This document shows, piece after piece, positions 24,401 through 32,947 of a stretch of 35,139 nucleotides of DNA. The notes under the pieces were generated by a model. The model worked only from the letters and a program-made list of their open reading frames with translations. It had not been told where the DNA came from and made no database searches. A program made the translations under genes and the position numbers. How positions within the stretch are numbered: the stretch's first letter is position 1; each line of letters begins with the position of its first letter. This stretch comes from CAZJAH01 sp964544155 (GTDB lineage: Bacteria > Bacteroidota > Ignavibacteria > Kapaibacteriales > UBA2268). Where the stretch lies: contig CAZJAH010000030.1 of assembly GCA_964544155.1 (NCBI GenBank), positions 1 through 35,139 of the forward strand, written 5' to 3'.

Positions 24401-26311
24401 ATGAAAACATCCGGAATACTATTTTTTGTTTTAATGATATTACCTGTAATACTGATCTCACAGCCGTCGGGGCCGTTTGAAAATGTACCTCAAAATTTTG
24501 ACGTATTAAGCTACAGCGCTGAGATCGAACTGCCCGATATTCCCGAGCCTTATATAAAAGGCAGAAATACCATAACCTTAACATGGAATCCTCAGGCCGA
24601 TGATCATCATTTCTATTTCCACCTGCATTCATTATCGGTGGATTCCGTCAAATATAAAGATTCGCTTATACTATTCAGCAGGGAAGAAAGCGAAACGGAT
24701 TTTTATTATTCTGTAGAGCTGGATGATGAGGACAGCTCTGTCATTGATATATATTACCACGGTATTATGACGGTAGAGGATAATGCAGCGGCATGGGGGG
24801 GCGTGCATAGCGATAACGGCATGGTTTACGCACTCGGGGTAGGATTCCTTAATGATTATGTATCCGCAACGAGGCATTGGCTGCCCTGCTATGACCATCC
24901 TTCTGATAAGGCACTTTTCGAGGCTGTGTTTACGGTTTCGCCTCCAAATACAGTAGCATCTAACGGCCTTATGATTGATTCCGCGGAGTCCGACGGAAAG
25001 AAATTACTGCACTGGAAGCAGGAAAGCGAATGCTCCACCTATCTGCTTACATTTGCGGCAGGGCCGCTTTTCAGGACTGATTACACTCAGCCCGGCGGAG
25101 TGCCTATCCATGTTTATCATCTCGAACATGATAATATCGATCCGGTATTTTCTTCCCTGCCACAGCAGGTCGAGATTATGGAATCTTATTTCACGCCCTA
25201 TCCACTGGAAAAAGTAGGCTATGTGATAACAAATGTCGGTTCGATGGAGCATCAGGGGCTAATTTCTTTCAGCAGATCTTTATTGAATAATCCGGCAGCA
25301 GGAAAAGAAACCGCATTACACGAGCTCTCACATATGTGGTTCGGCGATCATGTGTCACCTATGGATTTCCGCGACGCATGGCTCAATGAAGGATTCGCGG
25401 TATTTTGCGAATCCCTCGATGCAGATTATAATAGCGGCCGAACTGAATATTTAAACAGCGTAAATAAATCAATAAACAATTATTTAAGCAATATCAGCCA
25501 ATCAGAGGGTGTATTCCCCTTATATGATTTTAAAGCCAGCGGCAGCCCCACAAATTATCCTCAGACTATATACCAGAAAGGCGCGGGAGTAATGGCTCTC
25601 CTGCGTGAAAAGCTTGGCGATGGCGATTTCTTTAAAGCTTTGAACAATTATCTTATAAAATACGCTGAAGCTAATACCAGCTCAGAGTTATTTAAGGAAG
25701 AACTTGAAAAGCAATACGGCATGCAACTGGATGACTTCTTTAATTCTTGGGTGTATGGCCGCGGCTGGCCGGAACTGGCTCTCTCCTTTGAAGGTTATAC
25801 AGTAGAAGGCTTTGTGGATGTACATTATGTTAATAAAATGCGCGTTCGACAGGTACAGCCCAAAAGCTATGGAGGATACAACTATGTGCCTGTAGCTTTG
25901 TATTTTAACCAAAGCGATACAACGCTTCCTTTTATAATGACATCTATTGATACAACTTTTCATTTTGGCGATTATATAATGTTTAATAATATCAAAAACG
26001 CAACACGGGAATTTCCGCTTTTTTATAAAATTACTACTATTAACAAACCCGTATCCGCTAAAGAGGAAATAGCATTAAAGGTAAAGCTTTATCCCCAGCC
26101 TGCTAAGGATAAGCTTATCCTAGAAAGCGGCTTGAATCAGGGGCTGTACAGCCTTCAGATCGTGAATACCGCGGGAAAAATTCTTTTGAAAAAGTCACTT
26201 GCCGGCAATAAATTTGAAATTGACTGCTCGAACTTTCCGGCAGGCAATTATTTATTAATATTAGAAAAGGATGTCAGCCGTATAGTAAGGAAGTTCGTTA
26301 TAGCAAGATAA
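24401..26311 (+). CDS. Secreted M1 family aminopeptidase with T9SS sorting domain
   Basis: 636 residues from ATG 24401; an upstream in-frame extension lacks a ribosome site and overlaps the LRR gene. A signal peptide (KTSGILFFVLMILPVILIS) is followed by the M1 N-terminal beta domain (31-225). The zinc site is HELSH (307-311) with Glu330 in WLNEGFAVF, spaced as HExxH-x18-E. The substrate-binding GxMEN motif reads GSMEH. The last 75 residues (LYPQPAKDKLILESG, QGLYSLQIVNTAGKILLKK, FPAGNYLLIL) are a type A C-terminal sorting domain for type IX secretion. It is therefore predicted to be secreted or attached to the cell surface. It starts a likely operon with YggS and PNP. The substrate is not readable. 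Confidence 0.92.
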   Translation: MKTSGILFFVLMILPVILISQPSGPFENVPQNFDVLSYSAEIELPDIPEPYIKGRNTITLTWNPQADDHHFYFHLHSLSVDSVKYKDSLILFSREESETDFYYSVELDDEDSSVIDIYYHGIMTVEDNAAAWGGVHSDNGMVYALGVGFLNDYVSATRHWLPCYDHPSDKALFEAVFTVSPPNTVASNGLMIDSAESDGKKLLHWKQESECSTYLLTFAAGPLFRTDYTQPGGVPIHVYHLEHDNIDPVFSSLPQQVEIMESYFTPYPLEKVGYVITNVGSMEHQGLISFSRSLLNNPAAGKETALHELSHMWFGDHVSPMDFRDAWLNEGFAVFCESLDADYNSGRTEYLNSVNKSINNYLSNISQSEGVFPLYDFKASGSPTNYPQTIYQKGAGVMALLREKLGDGDFFKALNNYLIKYAEANTSSELFKEELEKQYGMQLDDFFNSWVYGRGWPELALSFEGYTVEGFVDVHYVNKMRVRQVQPKSYGGYNYVPVALYFNQSDTTLPFIMTSIDTTFHFGDYIMFNNIKNATREFPLFYKITTINKPVSAKEEIALKVKLYPQPAKDKLILESGLNQGLYSLQIVNTAGKILLKKSLAGNKFEIDCSNFPAGNYLLILEKDVSRIVRKFVIAR

Positions 26312-26347
26312 AGGTTTTTTCAAGCATGAAAAATGAAGGGTAAGAGA

Positions 26348-27079
26348 ATGAGTAAGGTTATTAGCGCCGAAGAGATAGGAAGGAATTGGCAACAATTAAA
26401 CGATGAGGTAAAGGAAAGCGCTCTGAAAGCCGGAAGGCAGCCGGAAGATATTACGATAATTCCCGTATCGAAGACCCATCCCGTGGAAATGGTCTATAAC
26501 GCCATGGAAGCGGGGGTAAGGCTTTTTGGGGAGAATTACGCCCAGGAACTCAAAGATAAGCACGAACATTTTGAAAAAAGCGGAAAAACAGAACCCGAAT
26601 GGCATTTTATCGGGCACCTGCAAAGTAACAAAGTAAAATATATAGCCCCTTATGTGAGTATGATTCATTCGGTAGATTCAGTAAAGCTTGCAAAGGAGAT
26701 TAGTAAAAGAGCTGTACAGAACGAAAGGGAGATTGATATACTCATACAGGTGAATACTTCCGGTGAGGAATCCAAATCCGGATGCGAACCCGGAGAATTG
26801 GAATCGATTATTAGGGAAGTGAATGAATTTGAGAACTTAAAAATTAAAGGCCTTATGACGATTGCAGGCCTTTTCGGTTCGGATGAAGAAAACCGTAAGG
26901 AATTCAGATTGCTGAAGGAATTATTAGATGATATGAAATCAAAATTCCCCAATAATGAATTAAAGCATCTTTCCATGGGTATGACAGGAGATTTCCGCAT
27001 GGCCATCGAGGAAGGCTCGACTATGGTACGCGTAGGCACTGCCATATTCGGCGCGCGGGATTATTCGGCTAATAATTAA
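26348..27079 (+). CDS. PLP homeostasis protein YggS/PLPBP
   Basis: 243 residues from ATG 26348, preceded by GAAGGG; ATG 26333 is an alternative without a ribosome site. It is a single-domain fold-type III PLP protein without known catalysis that buffers PLP and affects amino-acid and vitamin B6 balance. Motifs: the PLP lysine in IPVSKTHPVEMV (Lys42), LFGENYAQELKDK, EWHFIGHLQSNKVKY, IQVNTSGEESKSG, GLMTIAG, HLSMGMTGDFRMAIEEG, and VRVGTAIFG. It sits 36 bases after the M1 gene and 32 before PNP. Confidence 0.95.
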   Translation: MSKVISAEEIGRNWQQLNDEVKESALKAGRQPEDITIIPVSKTHPVEMVYNAMEAGVRLFGENYAQELKDKHEHFEKSGKTEPEWHFIGHLQSNKVKYIAPYVSMIHSVDSVKLAKEISKRAVQNEREIDILIQVNTSGEESKSGCEPGELESIIREVNEFENLKIKGLMTIAGLFGSDEENRKEFRLLKELLDDMKSKFPNNELKHLSMGMTGDFRMAIEEGSTMVRVGTAIFGARDYSANN

Positions 27080-27111
27080 TTACAAAAATAAACATTTGAA
27101 AGGCACATTTA

Positions 27112-27948
27112 ATGATCAAACAGGTTAATGAGATCAAGCAAAAACTTGATGAAACACTATCAGTCATAAGAAAAGAAACATCCATGGCCCCTGAGATAGG
27201 TGTGATACTCGGCACTGGCCTGGGCGGTTTTGCCGCCGAAATCGAAAAGCATACCGAGATCAGCTATGCAGAGCTGCCGAACTTCCCGCGGCCGACAATG
27301 GAAATTCACAACGGCAAGTTGATATTCGGCAGGGTAGCAGGCAAAGAGATAGTTGCCATGCAGGGGCGATTCCATTATTACGAAGGCTATACCATGCAGC
27401 AGATCACCTTTCCGGTAAGAGTGATGAAAAGGCTTGGTATCGAGCAACTGTTAATCTCAAACGCCTGCGGCAGCGTTAATCGCTATTTCAGAAGGGGTAC
27501 GCTTATGGCCATTGACGACCATATAAACCTGCTCGGTAATAATCCCCTCATCGGACCTAATGATGATGAGGAAGGGCCCCGCTTCCCTGATATGAGCCGG
27601 CCATGGTCCGCCGGGCTGATATCTCTTGCTGAAGAAATAGCCATGGAAAACAATATAAAACTGAACAGAGGCGTTTACGCGGCAATGACCGGCCCCTGCC
27701 TTGAAACAAGAGCGGAATACAGGATGCTACAGGTGATAGGTGCAGATGTAGTGGGCATGAGCACAGTTCCCGAAAATATCGTCGCTAACCAGCTTGGCCT
27801 GGACGTGCTGGGAATATCTGTCATAACCGATGAGTGCTATCCGGATGCCCTTCGTCCTGTAGATATAAATGAGATACTGGAAGTTGCCGGAAGAACTGAG
27901 CCAATGCTGACAAAGCTTTTCAAGCAGGTGATCGAAAGAATATGTTGA
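27112..27948 (+). CDS. Purine nucleoside phosphorylase (trimeric class)
   Basis: 278 residues. It converts purine nucleosides and phosphate to base and ribose-1-phosphate. Motifs: GVILGTGLGGF (phosphate loop), QGRFHYYEGYTMQQ, ISNACGSVN, GPRFPDMS, YAAMTGPCLETRAEYRML, GADVVGMSTVPE. Glu198 and Met216 match human Glu201 and Met219, with a constant offset of 3. Where human PNP has Asn243, this protein has Asp240 (SVITDECYPD), so its base range may include 6-aminopurines. The stop codon is inside a repeat element. The upstream neighbours are M1 and YggS; their relation is not obvious. Confidence 0.93.
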   Translation: MIKQVNEIKQKLDETLSVIRKETSMAPEIGVILGTGLGGFAAEIEKHTEISYAELPNFPRPTMEIHNGKLIFGRVAGKEIVAMQGRFHYYEGYTMQQITFPVRVMKRLGIEQLLISNACGSVNRYFRRGTLMAIDDHINLLGNNPLIGPNDDEEGPRFPDMSRPWSAGLISLAEEIAMENNIKLNRGVYAAMTGPCLETRAEYRMLQVIGADVVGMSTVPENIVANQLGLDVLGISVITDECYPDALRPVDINEILEVAGRTEPMLTKLFKQVIERIC

Positions 27949-27974
27949 ATTGTGAATTGCGAATGATGAATTGT
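27946..27974. repeat. GTGAATTGCGAATGATGAAT repeat at gene 3' end (copy 3)
   Basis: Four tandem-like TGAAT units starting in the stop codon of the PNP gene and running downstream, in the same orientation as the upstream gene. It is more diverged than copies 1 and 2 but has the same unit and position. Confidence 0.6.
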
Positions 27975-28138
27975 ATTTGTTAACTTAAATATAGTGAATT
28001 GAGATTAGGATAGTTAAGAATTTAACAGTTCATTCGCAGAGCGCGTTATTTTATTTTATAAGAAACAATTCGTTAACTTATGTGTTATAACATGTATATA
28101 ATTTGTGCAAATTACTTCTTAATACCGGCGGCAAAATT

Positions 28139-29179
28139 ATGAAAACAAAATTATTATTTGTCCTTTTACTCTTACTAATTGTATCCTGTGCTGATGACAG
28201 CAGGGTGGTAGATAATAATGATGCCCGAAATTCCATGCTTCTATCTTATGAAAATCCGGATCCCCGGATAGGCTGGTTCTCATTTTCAGAGAAAAAAATC
28301 AGTGGCCCTGACCCCTATTTTGAAGCCAACGGCAGTTATATACAGGGAACTGTAACAGAGATCAGGTATTTCAACAATCGCTATTATATGCTGGTACCTG
28401 AGCACTCGAAAATTGTTATTACAGATAAAGATTTTGCTCACATAGCAGATATCAGCTTCGCTGATGAAGGCTATAAGCCAATAGGAATCTGCTTTCCCAA
28501 CGCAACCGATGCCTGGGTGATACACGAAGGAATAGCCAGGATATCCGTCATAGATATAACTGTCAATGAAAAGGCACTTGAAATAGCACTTTCTGCCGCG
28601 CCCTCGAGTATAGCCTGTTTGGGTAATACAGTAGTTACTGCCAACACCGGGGACAATTCACTATCAATTGTACGTTCAAATACCCTGGCCGAGGAAGCTG
28701 TTATTCCAGTATCTCCCGAGCCTTTTAAAGCAGATATAACTCCGGATGGTGAAAAAATATTCTATGTATGCAGAGGAGCAGGAAAAACGGTGAACCAGCA
28801 GGGCGCTAAAACAGATGCCATGATAGGGTACATTAGCATTAATTCCGGATCAATCATAAAGGAAATCCCATTAGGAACAGGCATCATCCCGGCTATTGAT
28901 GAGTTTCCCCTGGATTATACAATCACTTCTAACAATCTGGCATTTGTCATTACCGAGAATGTATTGTACAGGGTGAACTTGAAGTATAACTCAGATCCTG
29001 TATTTTTAGGAAGATTACGGTATGACAGGATATATTTTAATTTTATGACAGGAAAATTAGTATTATATTCCAATAAGGAATCAGGAACCGAATTATATAT
29101 CAATAATGATGCCACGGGATCCGTGGATGACTTATATCGTTTAGATCAACGAATAAATGCAATTTACCCGGTTTTTTAA
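28139..29179 (+). CDS. Lipoprotein with YncE-like propeller fold
   Basis: 346 residues from ATG 28139. The signal MKTKLLFVLLLLLIVSC has a good lipobox (IVSC, Cys17). The mature part has repeated propeller strands, such as VVTANTGDNSLSIVRSNT and KADITPDGEKIFYVCRGAG, typical of YncE-like or other beta-propeller surface-layer repeat proteins. No enzymatic residues are visible. The stop codon overlaps the start of the phosphatase gene by one base (TAATG), so the two are translated together. It could act as an extracytoplasmic sensor or binding protein for that phosphatase, but the protein itself does not span a membrane. This is inference only. Confidence 0.8.
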   Translation: MKTKLLFVLLLLLIVSCADDSRVVDNNDARNSMLLSYENPDPRIGWFSFSEKKISGPDPYFEANGSYIQGTVTEIRYFNNRYYMLVPEHSKIVITDKDFAHIADISFADEGYKPIGICFPNATDAWVIHEGIARISVIDITVNEKALEIALSAAPSSIACLGNTVVTANTGDNSLSIVRSNTLAEEAVIPVSPEPFKADITPDGEKIFYVCRGAGKTVNQQGAKTDAMIGYISINSGSIIKEIPLGTGIIPAIDEFPLDYTITSNNLAFVITENVLYRVNLKYNSDPVFLGRLRYDRIYFNFMTGKLVLYSNKESGTELYINNDATGSVDDLYRLDQRINAIYPVF

Positions 29180-30846
29180 TGGCTACACAATCATTAATAA
29201 ATCTCGAATCACTCATTGCTTTGAGTGCGAGATTAAACGAAGCAGATAGCGAAGACTTCATACTTAATTCAGCGATGCTGTCAATAATGGGTAAGCTGCG
29301 CGTATCGAGAGCTTGTATTTTGAAGCCTATAAACGGGCGCTATGAGATCGCACTTACAAAAGGCCGGCAGGCATTAAAATCGCTTGATTATTTTGACATA
29401 GATTCATTTACCGAGCTTTCTCATGACTCAGTAAATTATAATGATCTGTATGAAGCCGGATTCAGATATTGCCTTCCCGTTCAACAGAATAAGGAAAATT
29501 TGGCTGTAATATGCCTGGGGCCTATAATAGATGAAACAGCAATCGGGCAGGAAGAGGCACATTACGCGCGCCTGGTCAGCAGTATTACGGCTAATGCCCT
29601 GCAGAATTTCAGGAACAGGATTTCGCTTATAAAAGCAAAGAATGAACTGGAAACAAGGAACCAGCTTCTTACAACATTATATGAGCTGAGCAGGGATTTC
29701 AGTACAATTTTATCGAGGGAAGAAATACTTCAGCTTTTATCATTCAACCTTATGGGGCAGCTTATGGTAAGCCGCTTTGCCATAGTGATGCTGGATAACG
29801 GCAAGCCTGCTGTTATTGTGAACAGGTTCGGCAGTTCTATAAGCGATCAGGCACTGGAACTGCTTAAAGATATAAACTGCCTGACCGACCTAAGCGATGA
29901 TGAATTACTTGTATCACAATTGCTGCGGAATGACAATGTTGACGCACGAATGATCTCTCCTATGGAATTAAAGGGAGAAAAAATGGGCTACCTTATACTC
30001 GGGGGAAAGCTGTCGGGAACTGCTTTTACACCGGACGATAAGCTTTTTATCGAATCATTGGGCAACACCGCAATGCCTGCTTTGGAAAATGTAAGGCTTT
30101 TCGCTCAGGAAGTAGAGAAGAAGAGGCTTGAAAATGAACTTGATTACGCACTGGAAATTCAGATAAACCTATTGCCCAAACAACTGCCTGAAGTTCCCGG
30201 CCTGGATATTTTCGGTATATCGATACCGTCGAGTCATGTAGGGGGTGATTATTATGATTTTATCCTTACACCAAATGGCAGACTTCTAATAGCTATCGCT
30301 GACGTATCGGGTAAAGGCATGCCTGCATCGCTGCTTATGGCTAACTTTCAGGCTGCTTTGCGCGTTCTTGCGCAATCGGATATTTCGCTAAAAGAAATGA
30401 TCATAAAGCTTAACCGCCTTATCTTTGAAAATACTTCAGCGGATAAATTTATTACATGCTTTTGCGCTGTTTACGATTACTCGAATAAAATCTTACGTTA
30501 CATTAATGCCGGGCATAACCCCCCTTATTACATTAATGCCAGTGGCGATATAATGCTCCTGGATAAAGGAGGCCTGATATTAGGAATTATGGAAGACAGC
30601 CACGATTATGAAGAAGATTCTGTTAGGCTTGATTCGGGTATGATAGCTCTTTTTACAGATGGTATCACTGAAGCGCAAAATCCGGAAAATGAAGAATTTG
30701 GCGAACAAAGGCTTAAAGAATTGTTACTTTCAACAGAAGGAAGCGCCAAAGAGATTTCACATGAATTGATAAGAAGCGTAAAAAAATTCAACAGCGGGAA
30801 AGGCCAGTATGATGACCTTACTGTAGCTATACTGAAAGCCTTATGA
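29179..30846 (+). CDS. GAF-GAF-PP2C (RsbU/SpoIIE-type) serine phosphatase
   Basis: 555 residues without membrane segments. Two GAF-like domains (about 10-150 and 165-310, the second with LMVSRFAIVMLDNG and MGYLILGG) are followed by a short coiled linker (EVEKKRLENELDYALEIQ) and a PP2C domain. The metal aspartates are in GGDYYD (Asp357), IADVSGKGMPASL (Asp375), LFTDGITEAQ (Asp494) and YDDLTVA (545-546), all conserved. Such enzymes usually dephosphorylate an anti-sigma-factor antagonist in partner-switching. No STAS or HATPase gene is in the window, so the target is elsewhere. It is coupled to the upstream lipoprotein by a one-base overlap. Confidence 0.93.
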   Translation: MATQSLINLESLIALSARLNEADSEDFILNSAMLSIMGKLRVSRACILKPINGRYEIALTKGRQALKSLDYFDIDSFTELSHDSVNYNDLYEAGFRYCLPVQQNKENLAVICLGPIIDETAIGQEEAHYARLVSSITANALQNFRNRISLIKAKNELETRNQLLTTLYELSRDFSTILSREEILQLLSFNLMGQLMVSRFAIVMLDNGKPAVIVNRFGSSISDQALELLKDINCLTDLSDDELLVSQLLRNDNVDARMISPMELKGEKMGYLILGGKLSGTAFTPDDKLFIESLGNTAMPALENVRLFAQEVEKKRLENELDYALEIQINLLPKQLPEVPGLDIFGISIPSSHVGGDYYDFILTPNGRLLIAIADVSGKGMPASLLMANFQAALRVLAQSDISLKEMIIKLNRLIFENTSADKFITCFCAVYDYSNKILRYINAGHNPPYYINASGDIMLLDKGGLILGIMEDSHDYEEDSVRLDSGMIALFTDGITEAQNPENEEFGEQRLKELLLSTEGSAKEISHELIRSVKKFNSGKGQYDDLTVAILKAL

Positions 30847-30868
30847 GAAATAAATCCCGGATAAATAA

Positions 30869-30894
30869 AAAGCCGCATCTGATTGAGCGGCTTT
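30869..30894. terminator. Bidirectional rho-independent terminator between the phosphatase and secG
   Basis: Perfect 8-bp stem AAAGCCGC (30869-30876) with GCGGCTTT (30887-30894). A T run follows on both strands, so it can end both convergent transcripts. Confidence 0.8.
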
Positions 30895-30922
30895 TATGAG
30901 TTTTTTTATAATATACCTTAAT

Positions 30923-31351
30923 TTAATTTCCAGCCGGTGGCTGCTGATTTCCATCATCCTGTTGTTGCTGTTGCTGCTGTTGCTGTGGCTGTTGTTGCTG
31001 CTGCTGCTGTTGTTGCTGCTGTGGAGCAGGCTGCCCTGGAATGCCCTGGCCGGGTATGGGAGTTTGCTGCATTGGCAATTCCAATTCTTCGACTGCCGGC
31101 CTTTCTACGGCGTCATTAGCGCCCACAAAGAATATATTAGTTAGCAGCGAAAGCCCAAGTATAGCACCTGCAAGCCCTATGGTAGTCCGGGTTAAAATGT
31201 TCGAAGTCCTGTGAGTACCCCACATAGTGGACATCTGGCTGCTAATGCCTCCTAATCCGGAAAGCATGTCGCCTTTGCCCGGCTGTAATAAAACCACTCC
31301 GATAAGGAGGATGGACAGAATGATCAATATTATTATTGCTACTACAAGCAT
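30923..31351 (-). CDS. secG: Preprotein translocase subunit SecG with polyglutamine tail
   Basis: 142 residues. SecG is an inner-membrane part of the SecYEG export channel. The first half is standard: TM1 (LVVAIIILIILSILLIGVVL), the loop LLQPGKGDMLSGLGG with SQMSTMWGTHRTSNILTRTT, and TM2 (GLAGAILGLSLLTNIFF). The second half is a hydrophilic extension rich in Pro and Gln, with runs of eleven and nine glutamines separated by one proline, then DDGNQQPPAGN. Ordinary bacterial SecG is about 75-120 residues, and the tail is not needed for the family fold. Codons mix CAG and CAA. The terminator at 30869 lies downstream. Confidence 0.95.
   Translation of the reverse strand: MLVVAIIILIILSILLIGVVLLQPGKGDMLSGLGGISSQMSTMWGTHRTSNILTRTTIGLAGAILGLSLLTNIFFVGANDAVERPAVEELELPMQQTPIPGQGIPGQPAPQQQQQQQQQQQPQQQQQQQQQDDGNQQPPAGN
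30959..31021. repeat. CAG/CAA repeat coding for polyglutamine in secG
   Basis: Sixty-three bases of glutamine codons on the minus strand: nine codons, one Pro codon at 30986-30988, and eleven codons. Mixed CAG and CAA use argues against a purely expanded single triplet. Confidence 0.95.
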
Positions 31352-31487
31352 GTTTTACCCACCAAAAATTTCAATTCTTACAAATATGTGAACAACAAAT
31401 TTAGTTTTTCATATTCAAATAAACAAATAAAATTTCAATATATTTTATAGTTTTGTAAAAGTAACCGGGAAATTTTGATCCGGTATT

Positions 31488-31521
31488 TATTTAGTATCAA
31501 AAAGTATTTAGTATCAAAAAG
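31488..31521. repeat. Perfect 17-bp tandem duplication upstream of the LptF/G gene
   Basis: TATTTAGTATCAAAAAG occurs at 31488-31504 and 31505-31521 without a gap, about 45 bases before the start codon. Confidence 0.95.
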
Positions 31522-31564
31522 CATAATGAATTCGTCATCAAATTATAATTGATTACCCTTAAAA

Positions 31565-32947
31565 ATGAACATAACAGACAGGTACATACTACGCGCTCAT
31601 ATAGCTCCCTTCATATTTGGAGTCTCAACCGTTGTATTTCTTTTTCTCATGCAGTTCCTTATGAAATATATTGATGAACTTCTGGGAAAAGGCCTTGACG
31701 AGTGGATAATTATTCAGCTGATCGGCTTAAATATGTCTTGGATGGTAGTTCTTGCCGTCCCAATGGGTGTGCTGTTCTCAACATTGATGGCATTCGGTTC
31801 TATGGCGGCTTCTCACGAAGTGACTATAATAAAGGCAAGCGGCGGCAGCTTAATAAGAATGATGATCCCTGTTGTCATAAGCGGCACATTAGTAACGGTG
31901 GGCTTGTTTTGGTTTAATGATTACGTGCTTCCGGAATCCAATCATCGCGCAAAAGTATTGATGAGCGACATAAAGCGCATCAAACCTACTTTTACTCTGG
32001 AATCGGGAAGATTTTCGACTGATCTGACCGGATATACCATATTAGCGCGTAAGGTAGATTCGATTTCGGGAATATTAAGAGGCGTTACCATTTATGACCG
32101 CCGGAGCTCACACAAAGTAAATGTCATTTCCGCGGATACCGGAATTGTGAGCTTTACCCCTGATTATGACAAACTCGCTATTGATCTCAACAAAGGTGAA
32201 ATCCACCAAATGGACTTTGTGAAGCTTAATAATTATCGTATTGTGAATTTTAATGATTACCGGATACTTATTGATGCCGGAGGATTCAATTTCGAGAGGT
32301 CGAGCACCGGTATGATGTCGCGCGGTGACCGCGAAATGAAGATCAGCGATATGCGTGAAATAGCTGTTCGCGCCCGGCAAAACAGGGATGAAGCCAGGGC
32401 GAGGCTTGATACTACTCTCAATAAGCATCTCAGCTATTTGCTTAAAGGCCGGGCAGATACTACTGATAAAATGGCCTCAGGGCCTGTTAAGTTTGACACT
32501 GACACTTTAAGCACGATAGAAGCAGCTGACAGGGCAAAAAAAAGAATTTCATTTCTCAGAACGAATATCCGCTCTGATATTCAACGGGAAGAAAGCTATA
32601 ATAACAGAAGCAATCAGTATGAAGTTGAAATTCAAAAGAAATATGCCATTCCTTTTGCGTGTATGGTTTTTCTTTTGATTGGATGCCCCCTGGGAATAAG
32701 GACAAAAGGCGGCAATTTCGGTATTAGCGCTGCCATTAGCCTTGGATTTTATGTTTTCTACTGGGCTACCCTTATTGGTGGCGAGAAGCTGGCAGACAGG
32801 GGAATTCTATCGCCTGTACTCAGTATGTGGCTTGGTAATATCATAATCGGAATTGCGGGTATCATACTTGTTATTAGAATAAATAATGAAAATTTCGCAG
32901 TTTTAGAAAAAATTAGAAACCAGGCCCGTAAATTATTTTTCAAATAA
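31565..32947 (+). CDS. LptF/LptG family permease (lipopolysaccharide export)
   Basis: 460 residues. In the LptB2FG transporter this subunit moves lipopolysaccharide out of the inner membrane. The N-terminus NITDRYILRAHIAPFIFG, then membrane segments around 12-34, 48-80 (VLAVPMGVLFSTLMAFG) and 98-120, match YjgP/YjgQ. A beta-jellyroll periplasmic domain fills about 130-345 (FSTDLTGYTILARKVD, SADTGIVSFTPDYDKLAIDL). Three more membrane segments end the protein (ACMVFLLIGCPLGIRTKGGN). Separating F from G is not possible without a wider search. The last 15 bases overlap the end of the aspartokinase gene on the other strand. Confidence 0.92.
   Translation: MNITDRYILRAHIAPFIFGVSTVVFLFLMQFLMKYIDELLGKGLDEWIIIQLIGLNMSWMVVLAVPMGVLFSTLMAFGSMAASHEVTIIKASGGSLIRMMIPVVISGTLVTVGLFWFNDYVLPESNHRAKVLMSDIKRIKPTFTLESGRFSTDLTGYTILARKVDSISGILRGVTIYDRRSSHKVNVISADTGIVSFTPDYDKLAIDLNKGEIHQMDFVKLNNYRIVNFNDYRILIDAGGFNFERSSTGMMSRGDREMKISDMREIAVRARQNRDEARARLDTTLNKHLSYLLKGRADTTDKMASGPVKFDTDTLSTIEAADRAKKRISFLRTNIRSDIQREESYNNRSNQYEVEIQKKYAIPFACMVFLLIGCPLGIRTKGGNFGISAAISLGFYVFYWATLIGGEKLADRGILSPVLSMWLGNIIIGIAGIILVIRINNENFAVLEKIRNQARKLFFK

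Noticed and set aside
30896..31144. Plus-strand ORF rich in leucine, resembling a membrane protein
   Set aside because: It is the antisense of the polyglutamine codons of secG (CTG/TTG runs).
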